DNA from: Paenibacillus pinistramenti
GTDB taxonomy: Bacteria; Bacillota; Bacilli; Paenibacillales; Paenibacillaceae
Assembly: GCF_005869875.1 (NCBI RefSeq)
Contig: NZ_VAWG01000014.1
Coordinates: forward strand, 31,395-95,394
DNA: 64,000 bases
Direction: 5' to 3'
Part shown: positions 38,823 through 48,416 of the stretch, in pieces
Layout of the letters: every line of letters begins with the position of its first letter
Position numbering within the stretch: position 1 is the stretch's first letter
Position numbers and translations under genes: made by a program
Notes under the pieces: generated by a model
Seen by the model: only the letters and a program-made list of their open reading frames with translations
Told to the model about the DNA's origin: nothing
The model's database searches: none

Positions 38823-38938
38823 TTTCAGTAAAATAGGCTAATTCAGCGGAATATCAGCCTACAATAGACGTTTGGAGAGGTTGGTCTTTGGTTGCTTTCG
38901 GAGTATAATTCATTCCGGTAGAACAATTGGGGGTTGAA

Positions 38939-40069
38939 ATGAACATGTTGATGATATACATCATCGGGTTTGTGCTGACGCTGGCTTTGGCACTGGTCCT
39001 GACACCATTAGTCAAGAAGTTTGCTTTCTTTATAGGTGCAGTTGATAAGCCGAACGCTAGGAAGGTGCATACCACCATCATGCCGCGGCTTGGCGGCCTG
39101 GGGATTTTTATCGCCGTTATGGCAGCTTTGTTTGCAGTCCTGCCTTTCATACCAGACAACGTGTTATCCGTTAGAGACGAAAATTTTGTGAAAGCATTTG
39201 TGGTAGGCGGCACAATGATTATGCTGCTTGGCGCTTTGGATGACCGGTTTCAGCTCAACGCCAAACTTAAATTCCTGGTGCAGATTGCTACTGCATGTGT
39301 CGTTGTATTCGGTTTTGACATTCGAATTGAATTTGCAAATATTCCTTTTCATTCTTATTCTTCGATTGAAAGCTGGATCGCTATTCCGTTCACCCTCCTT
39401 TGGATTGTAGGGGTTACGAATGCGATCAACCTGATTGACGGCCTTGACGGCCTTGCTGCAGGCGTTTCCGCTATTGCGATCGGAACGATTGCTGTTATGT
39501 CCTTTATTATGGGGAACGAAATCATTGCTGTTATTTGTATGCTGCTCCTGGGCAGTATTCTTGGATTTCTGTATTTCAACTTTCACCCTGCCAAAATCTT
39601 CATGGGAGATTCCGGAGCCCTGTTCCTTGGCTTCAGCCTGGCGCTTCTCTCCCTGCTTGGATTCAAACAGGTTGCCATTGTATCGTTCCTGACTCCGCTG
39701 ATCCTGATCGGCGTGCCTCTTTCGGATACGATGTTCGCGATCGTACGCCGCTGGATGCAGAAGAAGCCAATCTTCTCACCGGATAAAGGGCACCTGCATC
39801 ACTGCCTGCGCGAGCTTGGCTTCAGCCACCGTCAGACGGTGCTGATTATCTACGGTATTGCTGCATTCTTTGGCGTCTTAGCAATTATTCAGTCGTCGGC
39901 TGCGCTTTATTCAGCGAACTGGGTCACTTTTGTCGTTATTTGCATCATGGCTTTCTTCCTCCAGATTGGAGCCGAAGTCATCGGCCTGATCGGCAAAACC
40001 AAACGCCCGCTCCTGAACTTTCTGATGCGCCTGCGTCTGAAGGTCACGGCTGCCCGCGAATCCAAATAA
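38939..40069 (+). CDS. tagO: Undecaprenyl-phosphate GlcNAc-1-phosphate transferase
   Basis: MraY/WecA-family integral membrane enzyme that starts wall polymers by moving GlcNAc-1-P onto undecaprenyl phosphate. It has 376 residues and about eleven membrane helices. Motifs include NAINLIDGLDGLAAG near residue 160, KIFMGDSGALFLGF near residue 218, and the cytoplasmic GHLHHCLRELG near residue 283. ATG 38939 follows GGGGG. Here it most likely starts the secondary wall polymer that anchors the S-layer. Confidence 0.9.
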   Translation: MNMLMIYIIGFVLTLALALVLTPLVKKFAFFIGAVDKPNARKVHTTIMPRLGGLGIFIAVMAALFAVLPFIPDNVLSVRDENFVKAFVVGGTMIMLLGALDDRFQLNAKLKFLVQIATACVVVFGFDIRIEFANIPFHSYSSIESWIAIPFTLLWIVGVTNAINLIDGLDGLAAGVSAIAIGTIAVMSFIMGNEIIAVICMLLLGSILGFLYFNFHPAKIFMGDSGALFLGFSLALLSLLGFKQVAIVSFLTPLILIGVPLSDTMFAIVRRWMQKKPIFSPDKGHLHHCLRELGFSHRQTVLIIYGIAAFFGVLAIIQSSAALYSANWVTFVVICIMAFFLQIGAEVIGLIGKTKRPLLNFLMRLRLKVTAARESK

Positions 40070-40138
40070 GGTGTAGTGGGACAAGCCTCTGTTCGGCTTA
40101 TATGAGTGATTCGGCTATAAAGATAAACATACATGACG

Positions 40139-40177
40139 AAAGTCCTCTTTTCTTGGAAAAGGGGACTTTTTTTATGC
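40139..40177 (+). terminator. Terminator after tagO
   Basis: AAAGTCCTCTTTTC pairs with GAAAAGGGGACTTT (one T-G pair) with a short loop, followed by a run of T. Confidence 0.85.
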
Positions 40178-40246
40178 CAATTTTCTTCAAATTTAGAGAG
40201 GATTGTCCGATAAAAGAGTTAACACTGACACATCAAAGGAGAGATC

Positions 40247-43200
40247 ATGTACATGCAGCAGCGACTTAAAAAGCCGTTTATTTGGCTTCTTCTGTTGACC
40301 TTGATCGTATCTTTAACGCCGACAGGGTTATCGAATACGGCATCAGCGGCGTCTAGTTTAACATCGACGACTTATTTTAGTCCGGACGATCTTGAGCTTC
40401 GCGGCACGGTATCCTTAACACAGGAGCCGGGCAGCAACCAGATTAGCAGGGACACGGCCTATCTTGTGACAAGCCCTACGATCGACATTACAGGAACCTA
40501 TGCCAAGGTTTCGGGCACTACTTTAAGTGTTAAAGTCGAACTGCTGAATTGGAATGATTCAACCAGCACTTATGAGACCGATTCCACCCATACCACAACT
40601 GGTACGGTGACGCAGGATTCCACCAATCCAAGCAGCCGGTTTGTAGCGGATAACCTGACTCTGTTTGCCGGCTATAACAAAATCACATTTACCGGAAGAC
40701 AAGGCAATCTGGACTGCTCAGAATCCTTCTACGTCTTGTATGATAAAGTTCCTTATGTGAAGACCCTGCAGATTCTTGAATCGGGCAAGAATGCGGTGAA
40801 TCTGAATGAAGGCAGCAAAATCGTTGTAGAGAACGCCACAGTTACTCTGCAGGGTACCGTTCAGAACGCTACCAAAGTAACGATCGCTGTAAATGATGAT
40901 GATGCACTGCAAACTTCCTTGCTGACGGACGGAACCTTCTTCACTCCAACTCTGACACTGGAGTCCGGAGCCAACAATCTTACGATTGTGGTCTTAAACG
41001 GTTCCGACTCGATCACTATTAAGAGAACGGTTTATTATTTTGACAAGAATGATCCGTTTACCGCCATGTATCTGATGGGAACAGACGGGACAGCCTATGA
41101 TTTGCTGACGACTAAGCCAATCTGGACGGATGAAACCTCTTCTGCCCAGTATGTTATGCAGGTGCTTCTGCCTTACGGCTCCAGCTCCTCGGATTTCTTG
41201 ACTGACCATGAGGTTAAAGTAAACAATACATCAACCGGGATTACCATTCTGAAGAACACAGCCATCCAGGAGGATGGAACGGTTGATACTTCCCAAACAG
41301 GGGATGCGGACGATGAGGTTATTATCCCGGGTGCCGATGGAGTTACGCCTGCCTATCGTCTGGTTACGTTCCTGACGGATGCAGCTGACTTCCAAACGAC
41401 TACGAGCGGCACTGTTACAACGGTGGCTACCGCTCAAACTCCACTGGTGTCAGTGAAGTACGGAAATTTCAGCAGCAGCATCCAGAAGTCATTCCAGTAC
41501 CTGCCTGGTGAGAAGGTCATTACAAATATGTACTACCTGCCAGGGTACACAACAGGTGCTGATCTTTCGGACATTACAAAGACGGTTCTGAACGGGGCAG
41601 AAGTAAGCTCCAGCGACTTCTATATCCTGGTTGAATCAAGTACGACAAGCACAGACGCGGACGACTTGACCGGACAATATTACCCGCTGGCGGGCAACAT
41701 GGTTTCCCTTTCGCTTGTAACGACTAGCGGCAATCAGCAGGTATATAAAGTCACAGGATTCTCGAGCGGCCAGCAAAAGGTGAAATTCGCTTATACATCT
41801 ACCGCTCCATATGATGCAACCATTACTTATGTTTCAAAGAACTACATCTATGTAGACAACCTGTATGACGGTCAAACCTACACCTTTGACTCCAATAATA
41901 CATCGAGCAACACGCTCAAAATTACGGGGCAATATATTGGTTTTGAGAACATCAGCAGTCCTCAGTACTTCATCAACGGGATTTCTGGTGAGAATATGGC
42001 CAGTACGGATGGGGTAGACGTTGATCTCGGTGTAACCAATACGAGCACCTCCTTCAGTCTGGAGCTTTATATCCGGGCGAACGGTCCGCTTGTATATGGC
42101 GAGAACAAAATCGTGTTCTCAGGCATCTCGATGGACGCCTCCGGCAACAAACATGAGGTGCGCAAAGAGCTGCGGATTTACATCGTGGATACCAACGAGT
42201 CCAACATCAAGCAGTTTAAACCGCAGCTGGTGGATGGAAGACCGGACTTCCCTACCAAAGAAGTATTTGACGGCGACTCGACAACTTTGGACGAGATGAT
42301 CACTAAGATTTTTGCCCAGGCACCAGAATTTGTGTATTCTTCTACCGACGAAAAGTATACAACCAATGAAGAAAACTATGACCTGGTTATCCGGGGCGGC
42401 GGCGCTACGATCCTGAATTTGTACCTCGGTACAACCAAAATGTTCACCATGGATCTGCCAGCTTCAACCGAAAGCAAAATCCAGCAGTCCTTTACGTTTG
42501 ACGGAACTACTTATTATTACGATTTCACAGGCAACCAAAGCGACTTCCTGCTGCGGATCCGTGCTCTGGTGTTTACGGCACCTGGAAGCCATATTTACAA
42601 CCTGGAGCTGATCAACAGCACTGGTGCACGTACATCCCAGCGTTTGGATGTCACCCGCGAGGTAACGCCTTACCGTATCCTTTCGCCGGTTCCGACGGTC
42701 GGTGACCAGATCGTAGTCAACAAGAACTTTGTCCGTTTTGATATTGAAGCGGAAGATGCAGATCAAGTTTTGATCGGCAAAGTCGAAGCAACCAAGAGAA
42801 CGGATTTGAATGACCGTTTTGTATACGATTATGTTGGTTTGAAGGCTGACAAAGTCAATACGATTAAAATTTCAATTGTCCGTGATTCAGCCACAACCAC
42901 TACATCAGTTGATGTGTACTACACAAGCACAATAGCTGTTGACAGTCAGTACATGGCCGAGAAGGTAAGCACGAAGTATTCCGTATTTAATAAAGCGGTC
43001 CAGCTGACCTTCCCGAAAGGAACGGTTATGGAATCTACGGGCAGCAGCTCAGGAATCACGAAGTTCTATCCGGATACCAAATTGCTGTTCGGGATTGCAG
43101 ATCCTAAAGACGGCGTAGTAGAACGCCGGAATGACTACGGCAACATTATCAACGTCGATGTCGACGCCCGAACAGAGGGCGGTACATCCAGTATTCAGAT

Positions 43201-44215
43201 TCCTGCGGATCTGGTTCTGCGCTTTAACTCGACAGCAGACACCGTTAACTTCAGCAGAGTATCCGATATTTACTGGATCAGCGGCGGCGTAGGTGAGCTG
43301 GGGGACAGCGGCACTACAGGATATAAGCCAGCTACAAATGGTCTCGCTCCTTACTCTATTGAAGGGAACTTCACACAGTTTCCTGCCGAACGCAAAATTA
43401 CACCTTCCAAGGAAGGTACGCTGACTCTGACCTTTAACGATAATGTCGTAGATGAAGTCGGATCGACAGTGACCGTGTTCCGTTATACGGATGACGGCCA
43501 ATGGGAGAACGTTGGCGGTGCAGTCGACACCAAATCCCATACGATCGAAGTTCCATTCGATGAGTTCGGTTATTATACGGTTATGAAGTTAAGCAGAGGC
43601 TACAGCGACATTACGAACCATCCATGGGCCCGTAACTACCTGAATGCCCTCTATTCCAAGGGAATCATGAACAACCTTAGATACGATGCATTTGGTGCAG
43701 ACGACCAGACAACAAGAGGCGAGTTTGCAACCCTGCTCGTGAAGGGGCTCAATATTCCGCTCAATTACGACAACGACAATCAAACCTTCTTTGATGTCGT
43801 ACCGGGTTCGAAATCAGCAACCTGGGATTACGAGCACATTGAGACGGCAGCCCAGGCGGGCATTGTAACCGGTCTGAGTGACGGATTCTTCTCGCCGGAC
43901 TCTCCGCTGACCAGAGAGCAGGCAGCTGTCATGATCGCCAGAGCGCTTAAGCTCAAGCTGTCGACCAATGACTCCAAGCTTAGCGCTACGGTTGCCAAGT
44001 CCTTTACCGATTCAGGAAGCATTGATTACTATGCGCTTCCATCCGTTCAGGCCGTAACCAAGGCTAAGATTATGGAAGGAGCCGCGAGCACCAGCTCTGG
44101 TAAGACAACCTATACCTTTAATCCTAAAGGGAACCTGACCCGTGCCGAGGCAGGCAAAATAGCAGTAGAATTGTTGAAACAGAGCACGAGCCTGTTCCCT
44201 AAAACCTTGAGCTAA
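40247..44215 (+). CDS. Large SLH-domain cell-surface protein (C-terminal SLH)
   Basis: A 1322-residue exported protein. A signal peptide ends near ASAASS at about residue 36. A long Thr/Ser/Asp-rich region of beta-sandwich (Ig-like) character follows to about residue 1115. Three SLH domains then end the protein, starting at YSDITNHPWARNYLNALYSKGI. SLH domains bind pyruvylated wall polymer, so the protein is held on the wall outside. No enzymatic motif is recognised in the long region. Start ATG 40247 (AAGGAGAG 5 bases upstream) or ATG 40253. It is directly downstream of the csaB-tagA-tagO block. Confidence 0.88.
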   Translation: MYMQQRLKKPFIWLLLLTLIVSLTPTGLSNTASAASSLTSTTYFSPDDLELRGTVSLTQEPGSNQISRDTAYLVTSPTIDITGTYAKVSGTTLSVKVELLNWNDSTSTYETDSTHTTTGTVTQDSTNPSSRFVADNLTLFAGYNKITFTGRQGNLDCSESFYVLYDKVPYVKTLQILESGKNAVNLNEGSKIVVENATVTLQGTVQNATKVTIAVNDDDALQTSLLTDGTFFTPTLTLESGANNLTIVVLNGSDSITIKRTVYYFDKNDPFTAMYLMGTDGTAYDLLTTKPIWTDETSSAQYVMQVLLPYGSSSSDFLTDHEVKVNNTSTGITILKNTAIQEDGTVDTSQTGDADDEVIIPGADGVTPAYRLVTFLTDAADFQTTTSGTVTTVATAQTPLVSVKYGNFSSSIQKSFQYLPGEKVITNMYYLPGYTTGADLSDITKTVLNGAEVSSSDFYILVESSTTSTDADDLTGQYYPLAGNMVSLSLVTTSGNQQVYKVTGFSSGQQKVKFAYTSTAPYDATITYVSKNYIYVDNLYDGQTYTFDSNNTSSNTLKITGQYIGFENISSPQYFINGISGENMASTDGVDVDLGVTNTSTSFSLELYIRANGPLVYGENKIVFSGISMDASGNKHEVRKELRIYIVDTNESNIKQFKPQLVDGRPDFPTKEVFDGDSTTLDEMITKIFAQAPEFVYSSTDEKYTTNEENYDLVIRGGGATILNLYLGTTKMFTMDLPASTESKIQQSFTFDGTTYYYDFTGNQSDFLLRIRALVFTAPGSHIYNLELINSTGARTSQRLDVTREVTPYRILSPVPTVGDQIVVNKNFVRFDIEAEDADQVLIGKVEATKRTDLNDRFVYDYVGLKADKVNTIKISIVRDSATTTTSVDVYYTSTIAVDSQYMAEKVSTKYSVFNKAVQLTFPKGTVMESTGSSSGITKFYPDTKLLFGIADPKDGVVERRNDYGNIINVDVDARTEGGTSSIQIPADLVLRFNSTADTVNFSRVSDIYWISGGVGELGDSGTTGYKPATNGLAPYSIEGNFTQFPAERKITPSKEGTLTLTFNDNVVDEVGSTVTVFRYTDDGQWENVGGAVDTKSHTIEVPFDEFGYYTVMKLSRGYSDITNHPWARNYLNALYSKGIMNNLRYDAFGADDQTTRGEFATLLVKGLNIPLNYDNDNQTFFDVVPGSKSATWDYEHIETAAQAGIVTGLSDGFFSPDSPLTREQAAVMIARALKLKLSTNDSKLSATVAKSFTDSGSIDYYALPSVQAVTKAKIMEGAASTSSGKTTYTFNPKGNLTRAEAGKIAVELLKQSTSLFPKTLS

Positions 44216-44222
44216 ACCTTAT

Positions 44223-44262
44223 AGACCGTCCGATAGGATTCTGTCGGGCGGTCTTCATTTTT
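44223..44262 (+). terminator. Terminator after the first SLH gene
   Basis: AGACCG and CCGA pair with TCGG and CGGTCT (one bulge each side), then TTCATTTTT. Confidence 0.7.
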
Positions 44263-44374
44263 CCGGGGAAGAAAGAGACGGGGGAATTACCAATTACATC
44301 TTTTTGTAATTTATTAGGTTTTACGTTACAATATCAAAAGGCCAGACATTTTTTGCAAAAGGGTGAAGGGTTAT

Positions 44375-44716
44375 ATGAAACCAATTTTATCGAAACCGCA
44401 GCTGAACTATACGAAAGCAAAATCGAAATTTGAGGATAGAGCAAGAGTTTTGGAGAAGAGAATTGAAGAGGCACAGAAGCTGCAGGAAGTAACAGAGCAG
44501 GTCATGGAAGGCCTTGTACTTGAAACCGGCTTCCATGAAGCTTATGTGGCATTAACCGAAGCGGAGAACGAACTGATCGAATGGTCACGGGTTACAATGA
44601 AACATGAGAAAGAGTACAAAGAGAACAAGACGGCCATTGATAACTTCTATTCGAATGTAGGCTCCAATCCGGAGGTTCGCACCCAGCTGATCAACCTCGC
44701 TATGAAAGTAAGATAA
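44375..44716 (+). CDS. Small helical protein of unknown function
   Basis: A 113-residue charged protein with no signal peptide or membrane segment. It is predicted to be almost all helical; the section RVLEKRIEEAQKLQEVTEQVM suggests a coiled coil. I do not recognise the family. ATG 44375 is preceded by GGGTGAAGGG; GTG 44363 is an alternative. It stands alone between two terminators, between two surface-protein genes. Confidence 0.7.
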   Translation: MKPILSKPQLNYTKAKSKFEDRARVLEKRIEEAQKLQEVTEQVMEGLVLETGFHEAYVALTEAENELIEWSRVTMKHEKEYKENKTAIDNFYSNVGSNPEVRTQLINLAMKVR

Positions 44717-44761
44717 ATGTCTACCATTATAGGGTAGGCAGCTGCTGGTCATACCCGAATA

Positions 44762-44792
44762 AGGCATCCTTTGAAAGGATGTCTTTTTTGTG
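44762..44792 (+). terminator. Terminator after the small helical protein
   Basis: GGCATCCT pairs with AGGATGTC (one G-T) and is followed by six T. Confidence 0.8.
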
Positions 44793-44891
44793 TTTGAATT
44801 GCATAAATTTAGGTTATTGTATTGGGAAAAGTTGCTTGGTGACGGACCAAAAACGGGGTGATATACTTAATCCCGTAAGCAGCCATAACTG

Positions 44892-44971
44892 CTAAAAAGT
44901 TGAAGAAAAGGCGGTCTGTAACAGCTCTCAAAAAAAGCAATAATTTTTTTGAAGCAGCCGCAACTTTTTAG
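44892..44971 (+). repeat. Nested inverted repeats upstream of the S-layer gene
   Basis: CTAAAAAGTTG (44892-44902) is perfectly complementary to CAACTTTTTAG (44961-44971). Inside, AAAAAAA (44930-44936) faces TTTTTTT (44944-44950), and GCGG/CCGC lie just within the outer stem. Upstream, ACGGG/CCCGT (44854-44875 region) forms another stem flanked by GCTT/AAGC. These lie in the 590-base gap 44717-45306. Confidence 0.65.
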
Positions 44972-45077
44972 AAACTCCCGCGTCTAAGATGTAGAGCATT
45001 ACACAAGAGGGCGACCTGATTAGACATGACAAAGACTACCTGATGGGGAAACTTGTCTATCTATTAGAAAAATTAGC

Positions 45078-45106
45078 TTTACGGCTAAAGTCGCACATTG
45101 TATAAT
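45078..45106 (+). promoter_or_regulatory. Sigma-A promoter of the S-layer gene
   Basis: TTTACG (45078-45083), a 17-base spacer and a perfect TATAAT (45101-45106). The expected leader is about 120 bases to ATG 45232 and about 195 to ATG 45307, with hairpins at 45118-45131 and 45164-45182. Confidence 0.7.
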
Positions 45107-45213
45107 GTGATAGGTAGTATTAGGAAACTACTCTATTTCTATCTGGGAAAATGTTTACAAGTTTCTGTGACGAACTCACAGACATTATTCATAAGAAGTT
45201 CGCTCAACTCGGG

Positions 45214-45309
45214 AAAGGGGGTGCACGGCTAATGAGTAACACGAGCTATTCATCTAAAGAAAACTCTTATAACATGCAAGTTATTCAAGGAGGAGAAAAA
45301 AAGGTTATG
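45214..45309 (+). promoter_or_regulatory. Tandem ribosome sites and starts of the S-layer gene
   Basis: AAAGGGGGTG (45214-45223) lies 8 bases before ATG 45232, and AAGGAGGAG (45287-45295) lies 11 bases before ATG 45307. Both ATGs are in the same open frame, which has no stop between them. The longer form adds 25 residues before the signal peptide. Confidence 0.7.
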
Positions 45310-48243
45310 AAGAAAATTTTATCCGTAGCTCTGTCTACAGCAATGGCATTCTCTATGTTTGCTTCTGTAGCATTTGGTGCTGACGCAACAGCAACAACAC
45401 CTGATCAAAAATTTGATGCTTTGAAAACAGCAGGCATCGTTAACGGCTTGCCAGATGGCTTGGCTCACCTGGAAAAGACTTTGACTCGTGCTGAACTGGC
45501 AAAGATCATCACTAAATCCCTGGGACTGAAAGAAGTAACAGGCGTTTACTCTTACAAAGACAACAACTATGGTCCTAACCACTGGGCTGCTCCATACATC
45601 GAAGCTGTAACAGCTGCGGGTATCATGCAAGGTTCCACAGTGAACGGCAAACAATTCTTCAACCCAAGCGGTAACGTAACGGCTCAAGAATTGGCAATCG
45701 TTCTGACTCGTGCTTTGAAACTTGAAGTTCCTACAACTGGCATTGCTAACAATGCTGCTGCATGGGCTCAAGGCGAAGTTCAAGCTGCAATCAACAAAGG
45801 ATTGCTTGAAGCTAGCACAACTTGGACTGCGAACGCAACTCGTTCCCAAGCAATTGTAGCTGCATACGCAATCTGGGAAGCAGCTCAAATCCCTACTGTA
45901 GCTTCTTACAAAGTAGTAGACGCTAGCAACGTTGAGTTCACTTTGTCCACTGGCGAAGTTGTTAAAGTAGCTTTGACAACTCCACTCGTAGCAAACGTTG
46001 AAACTCCAGTAGAGTTCCAAGACGCTGCTGGTCACACAATCTCTACTAAAGTAACTTGGGTTTCCACTTCTGCACAAAACGTTAAATCCGTAACTGCTGA
46101 CAACCTGGCAACAGTAGTTGTTACTTTCGACGGAACAGTTGATGAGACAACTGCAGAAGACGTTGATAACTACTCCATCGACGATGTTACTTTCGACAGC
46201 GCTACTTTGTCCGCTGACAAAACTCAAGTAACATTGCTTGTTGATGAAGACAGCACTGATTTCTTGACTAACAAAGAAGAAACAACATTGACAATCAGCA
46301 ATGTTAAGAGCGAAGACGGAACAGTAACATTCAGCAAGGATATTGACTTCACTCCGGCTGACGTAGCTGCTCCAACAGTTGCTTCCGTAACTAGCTTGGG
46401 CACTAGCGCTTTCAAAATCAAGTTCAGCGAGCCAGTAACTGCTGATGAAGCAGCTGACGCAAGCAACTACTCCATCGATGGTGGTACTGTTGCAGCTTCC
46501 GTGCAATACACTTACCCTAACACTGTAGTTGTAAATGCTAACCTTGCTGAAGGCAGCCACACTGTAGCAGTAAGCAACGTTACTGACTACTCTGGTCTGG
46601 TAATTGCTCCAGTTGAGCAAAGCTTCACTGTTACTGCAGACTCTTCTGCTCCAGAAGTAACATCCATCAAATCAAACGATCTTAAACAAGTCGTTATTAC
46701 TTTCAACGAAACAGTTAAATCGGTTGATGATGTGTATGCAAATACAACTTCCAATGACGGAACAATTGAAAGCATCAATGACAATGTGGTAACTGTTAAC
46801 TTTGACAGCCCGCTGTCCTATGCTTCCAACACAATCTACATCAATGGAGTATCTGACTACAGCGATAACTCTGCAGATCGTACTGCAACAGTTACACCAA
46901 CTGTAGACACAGTTCGCCCAACAATTGTTTCTAGCAGCTTCTACACAGAGGGTACTGATTACATCGCTAAGCTTGTATTCAGCAAATCTGTTGACGAAGA
47001 CGAAGCAGTTGATGCTAGCAACTACGTTCTGAAAGATTCTGACGGCGACGTTGCTAATACTGATTACACAGACTCCGACGGTAACCCTGAATTGGGTATT
47101 ACTCTGGATACCGATGACAAAACCGTTTATGTAAACCTGGGTAGCGACTTGGATTCCGAAACTTACACATTGACTGTTTCTGGTGTAACTGACACTGCTT
47201 ATGTAGCTAACTCTATGCTTCCACAAAGCATTTCCTTGGACGTAGCTAGCCTTTCTTCCACTGAGCTGTCTAAAGCTTGGGTTAAGAGCGGTTACCTGTA
47301 CATGACGTTCTCTAATGGTGTAACAACTACTGGTACAGGTAGTGCGTTGGACGCTGCGAAATATACATTCGTAGATGTTGATGGTGAAACTTACTACTAT
47401 GATGGCACTGTTAAACTGTACAACACTAATACAGTTCGCTTGGCAGTAGAAGACTTCGCTGACAGCGACGGTAATGGACTTGAAACTACTACAGGTGGTA
47501 CAGCAGAAGCTAGCTACATCAAAGATGCTGACGGCGACTACTACACTGAAACTGGATACAACTTGTCTGTTCCTGTAACTGCCTCTAACCCTATTTTGCA
47601 ACCTGCCAGCTCTTATGTTAGCACTCAATACAAAGCTGTTGTTGTATTCGACACTGCTTTGGGCAGCGTGAACAAGTCTGACTTCAGCATCAACAGTAAG
47701 ACACCAACTTCTTACTCCCTGTCTAGCGATAAGAAGACTTTGACACTTACCTTCAGTAGTGCTCTGGGTACTGGTACAGGCAGCTACAGCTTGATCGTAG
47801 ATGAGACTCCAACTACTCAAGACATCTATGGTAACAAAATCATCGAAGGCACTTACACTTTGTCTGATTATGTAGCTCCAGTTGTTTCTACAACAACTGC
47901 TACTTATGACACAACTGGTGCAAATGGTCTTACTGTTAACTTCACTTTCGGCGAAACATTGAAATCTGTTAGCACAGAAGTTATCGATGAGCTGGTTAAA
48001 GATATGTTCACAGTGAAAGCTGGAGATGCAACAATTGCTTCTGAAGACTTCGACGTTACTATCAGCGGTAATGTAGTATCTGTGAACGTTCCTGAAGATA
48101 ACCTTCCAGATGGTTTCAGCGCAACTAGCAGAATCTCCGTTGCATTCAGCGGTGACAGCTCTGCTGTAACTGATACTGTAGGTAACGAAGTAGATGCATT
48201 CTCCATTGCTGGTAACCTGGCAAGCGGAACTTTGACTAAATAA
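45307..48243 (+). CDS. Probable S-layer protein (N-terminal SLH, Ig-like domains)
   Basis: A 978-residue secreted protein. The signal peptide MKKILSVALSTAMAFSMFASVAFG is followed by SLH domains over about residues 30-205 (HWAAPYIEAVTAAGIMQG is the clearest). The rest is a series of Ig-like or SbsA-type domains with repeated DxxAPTV-VTS-like and FSEPV-like segments. Codon choice is strongly skewed to T/A-ending codons (GCT, ACT, GTT, CTG/TTG), unlike the GC-richer neighbours and typical of a very highly expressed gene. Together with the long structured leader this points to the main S-layer subunit. The translation start could also be ATG 45232 (1003 residues). Confidence 0.85.
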   Translation: MKKILSVALSTAMAFSMFASVAFGADATATTPDQKFDALKTAGIVNGLPDGLAHLEKTLTRAELAKIITKSLGLKEVTGVYSYKDNNYGPNHWAAPYIEAVTAAGIMQGSTVNGKQFFNPSGNVTAQELAIVLTRALKLEVPTTGIANNAAAWAQGEVQAAINKGLLEASTTWTANATRSQAIVAAYAIWEAAQIPTVASYKVVDASNVEFTLSTGEVVKVALTTPLVANVETPVEFQDAAGHTISTKVTWVSTSAQNVKSVTADNLATVVVTFDGTVDETTAEDVDNYSIDDVTFDSATLSADKTQVTLLVDEDSTDFLTNKEETTLTISNVKSEDGTVTFSKDIDFTPADVAAPTVASVTSLGTSAFKIKFSEPVTADEAADASNYSIDGGTVAASVQYTYPNTVVVNANLAEGSHTVAVSNVTDYSGLVIAPVEQSFTVTADSSAPEVTSIKSNDLKQVVITFNETVKSVDDVYANTTSNDGTIESINDNVVTVNFDSPLSYASNTIYINGVSDYSDNSADRTATVTPTVDTVRPTIVSSSFYTEGTDYIAKLVFSKSVDEDEAVDASNYVLKDSDGDVANTDYTDSDGNPELGITLDTDDKTVYVNLGSDLDSETYTLTVSGVTDTAYVANSMLPQSISLDVASLSSTELSKAWVKSGYLYMTFSNGVTTTGTGSALDAAKYTFVDVDGETYYYDGTVKLYNTNTVRLAVEDFADSDGNGLETTTGGTAEASYIKDADGDYYTETGYNLSVPVTASNPILQPASSYVSTQYKAVVVFDTALGSVNKSDFSINSKTPTSYSLSSDKKTLTLTFSSALGTGTGSYSLIVDETPTTQDIYGNKIIEGTYTLSDYVAPVVSTTTATYDTTGANGLTVNFTFGETLKSVSTEVIDELVKDMFTVKAGDATIASEDFDVTISGNVVSVNVPEDNLPDGFSATSRISVAFSGDSSAVTDTVGNEVDAFSIAGNLASGTLTK

Positions 48244-48276
48244 TAAATTCTTATTATTAAGTTAAAATCAAACAAG

Positions 48277-48308
48277 AACCCGGCGTTTATTCGCCGGGTT
48301 TTTTCTTT
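48277..48308. terminator. Terminator of the S-layer gene
   Basis: A perfect 9-bp GC-rich stem AACCCGGCG/CGCCGGGTT with a 6-base loop, then TTTTTTC. Confidence 0.92.
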
Positions 48309-48416
48309 TTCAAACTCTCAGCGACTTTTAAGGTACTTTTAATCTCCCTGTGTTAAACTTTTCCTAAGATTAGTGCGTATATAGTTATTATGATAAGTTT
48401 TAGGGGAGGTTATACC

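Noticed and set aside
45319..46620. 433-codon minus-strand frame, and another at 46672-47820
   Set aside because: Both are antisense to the S-layer gene; Ser/Cys/Val-rich translation is what its biased codons give on the other strand.
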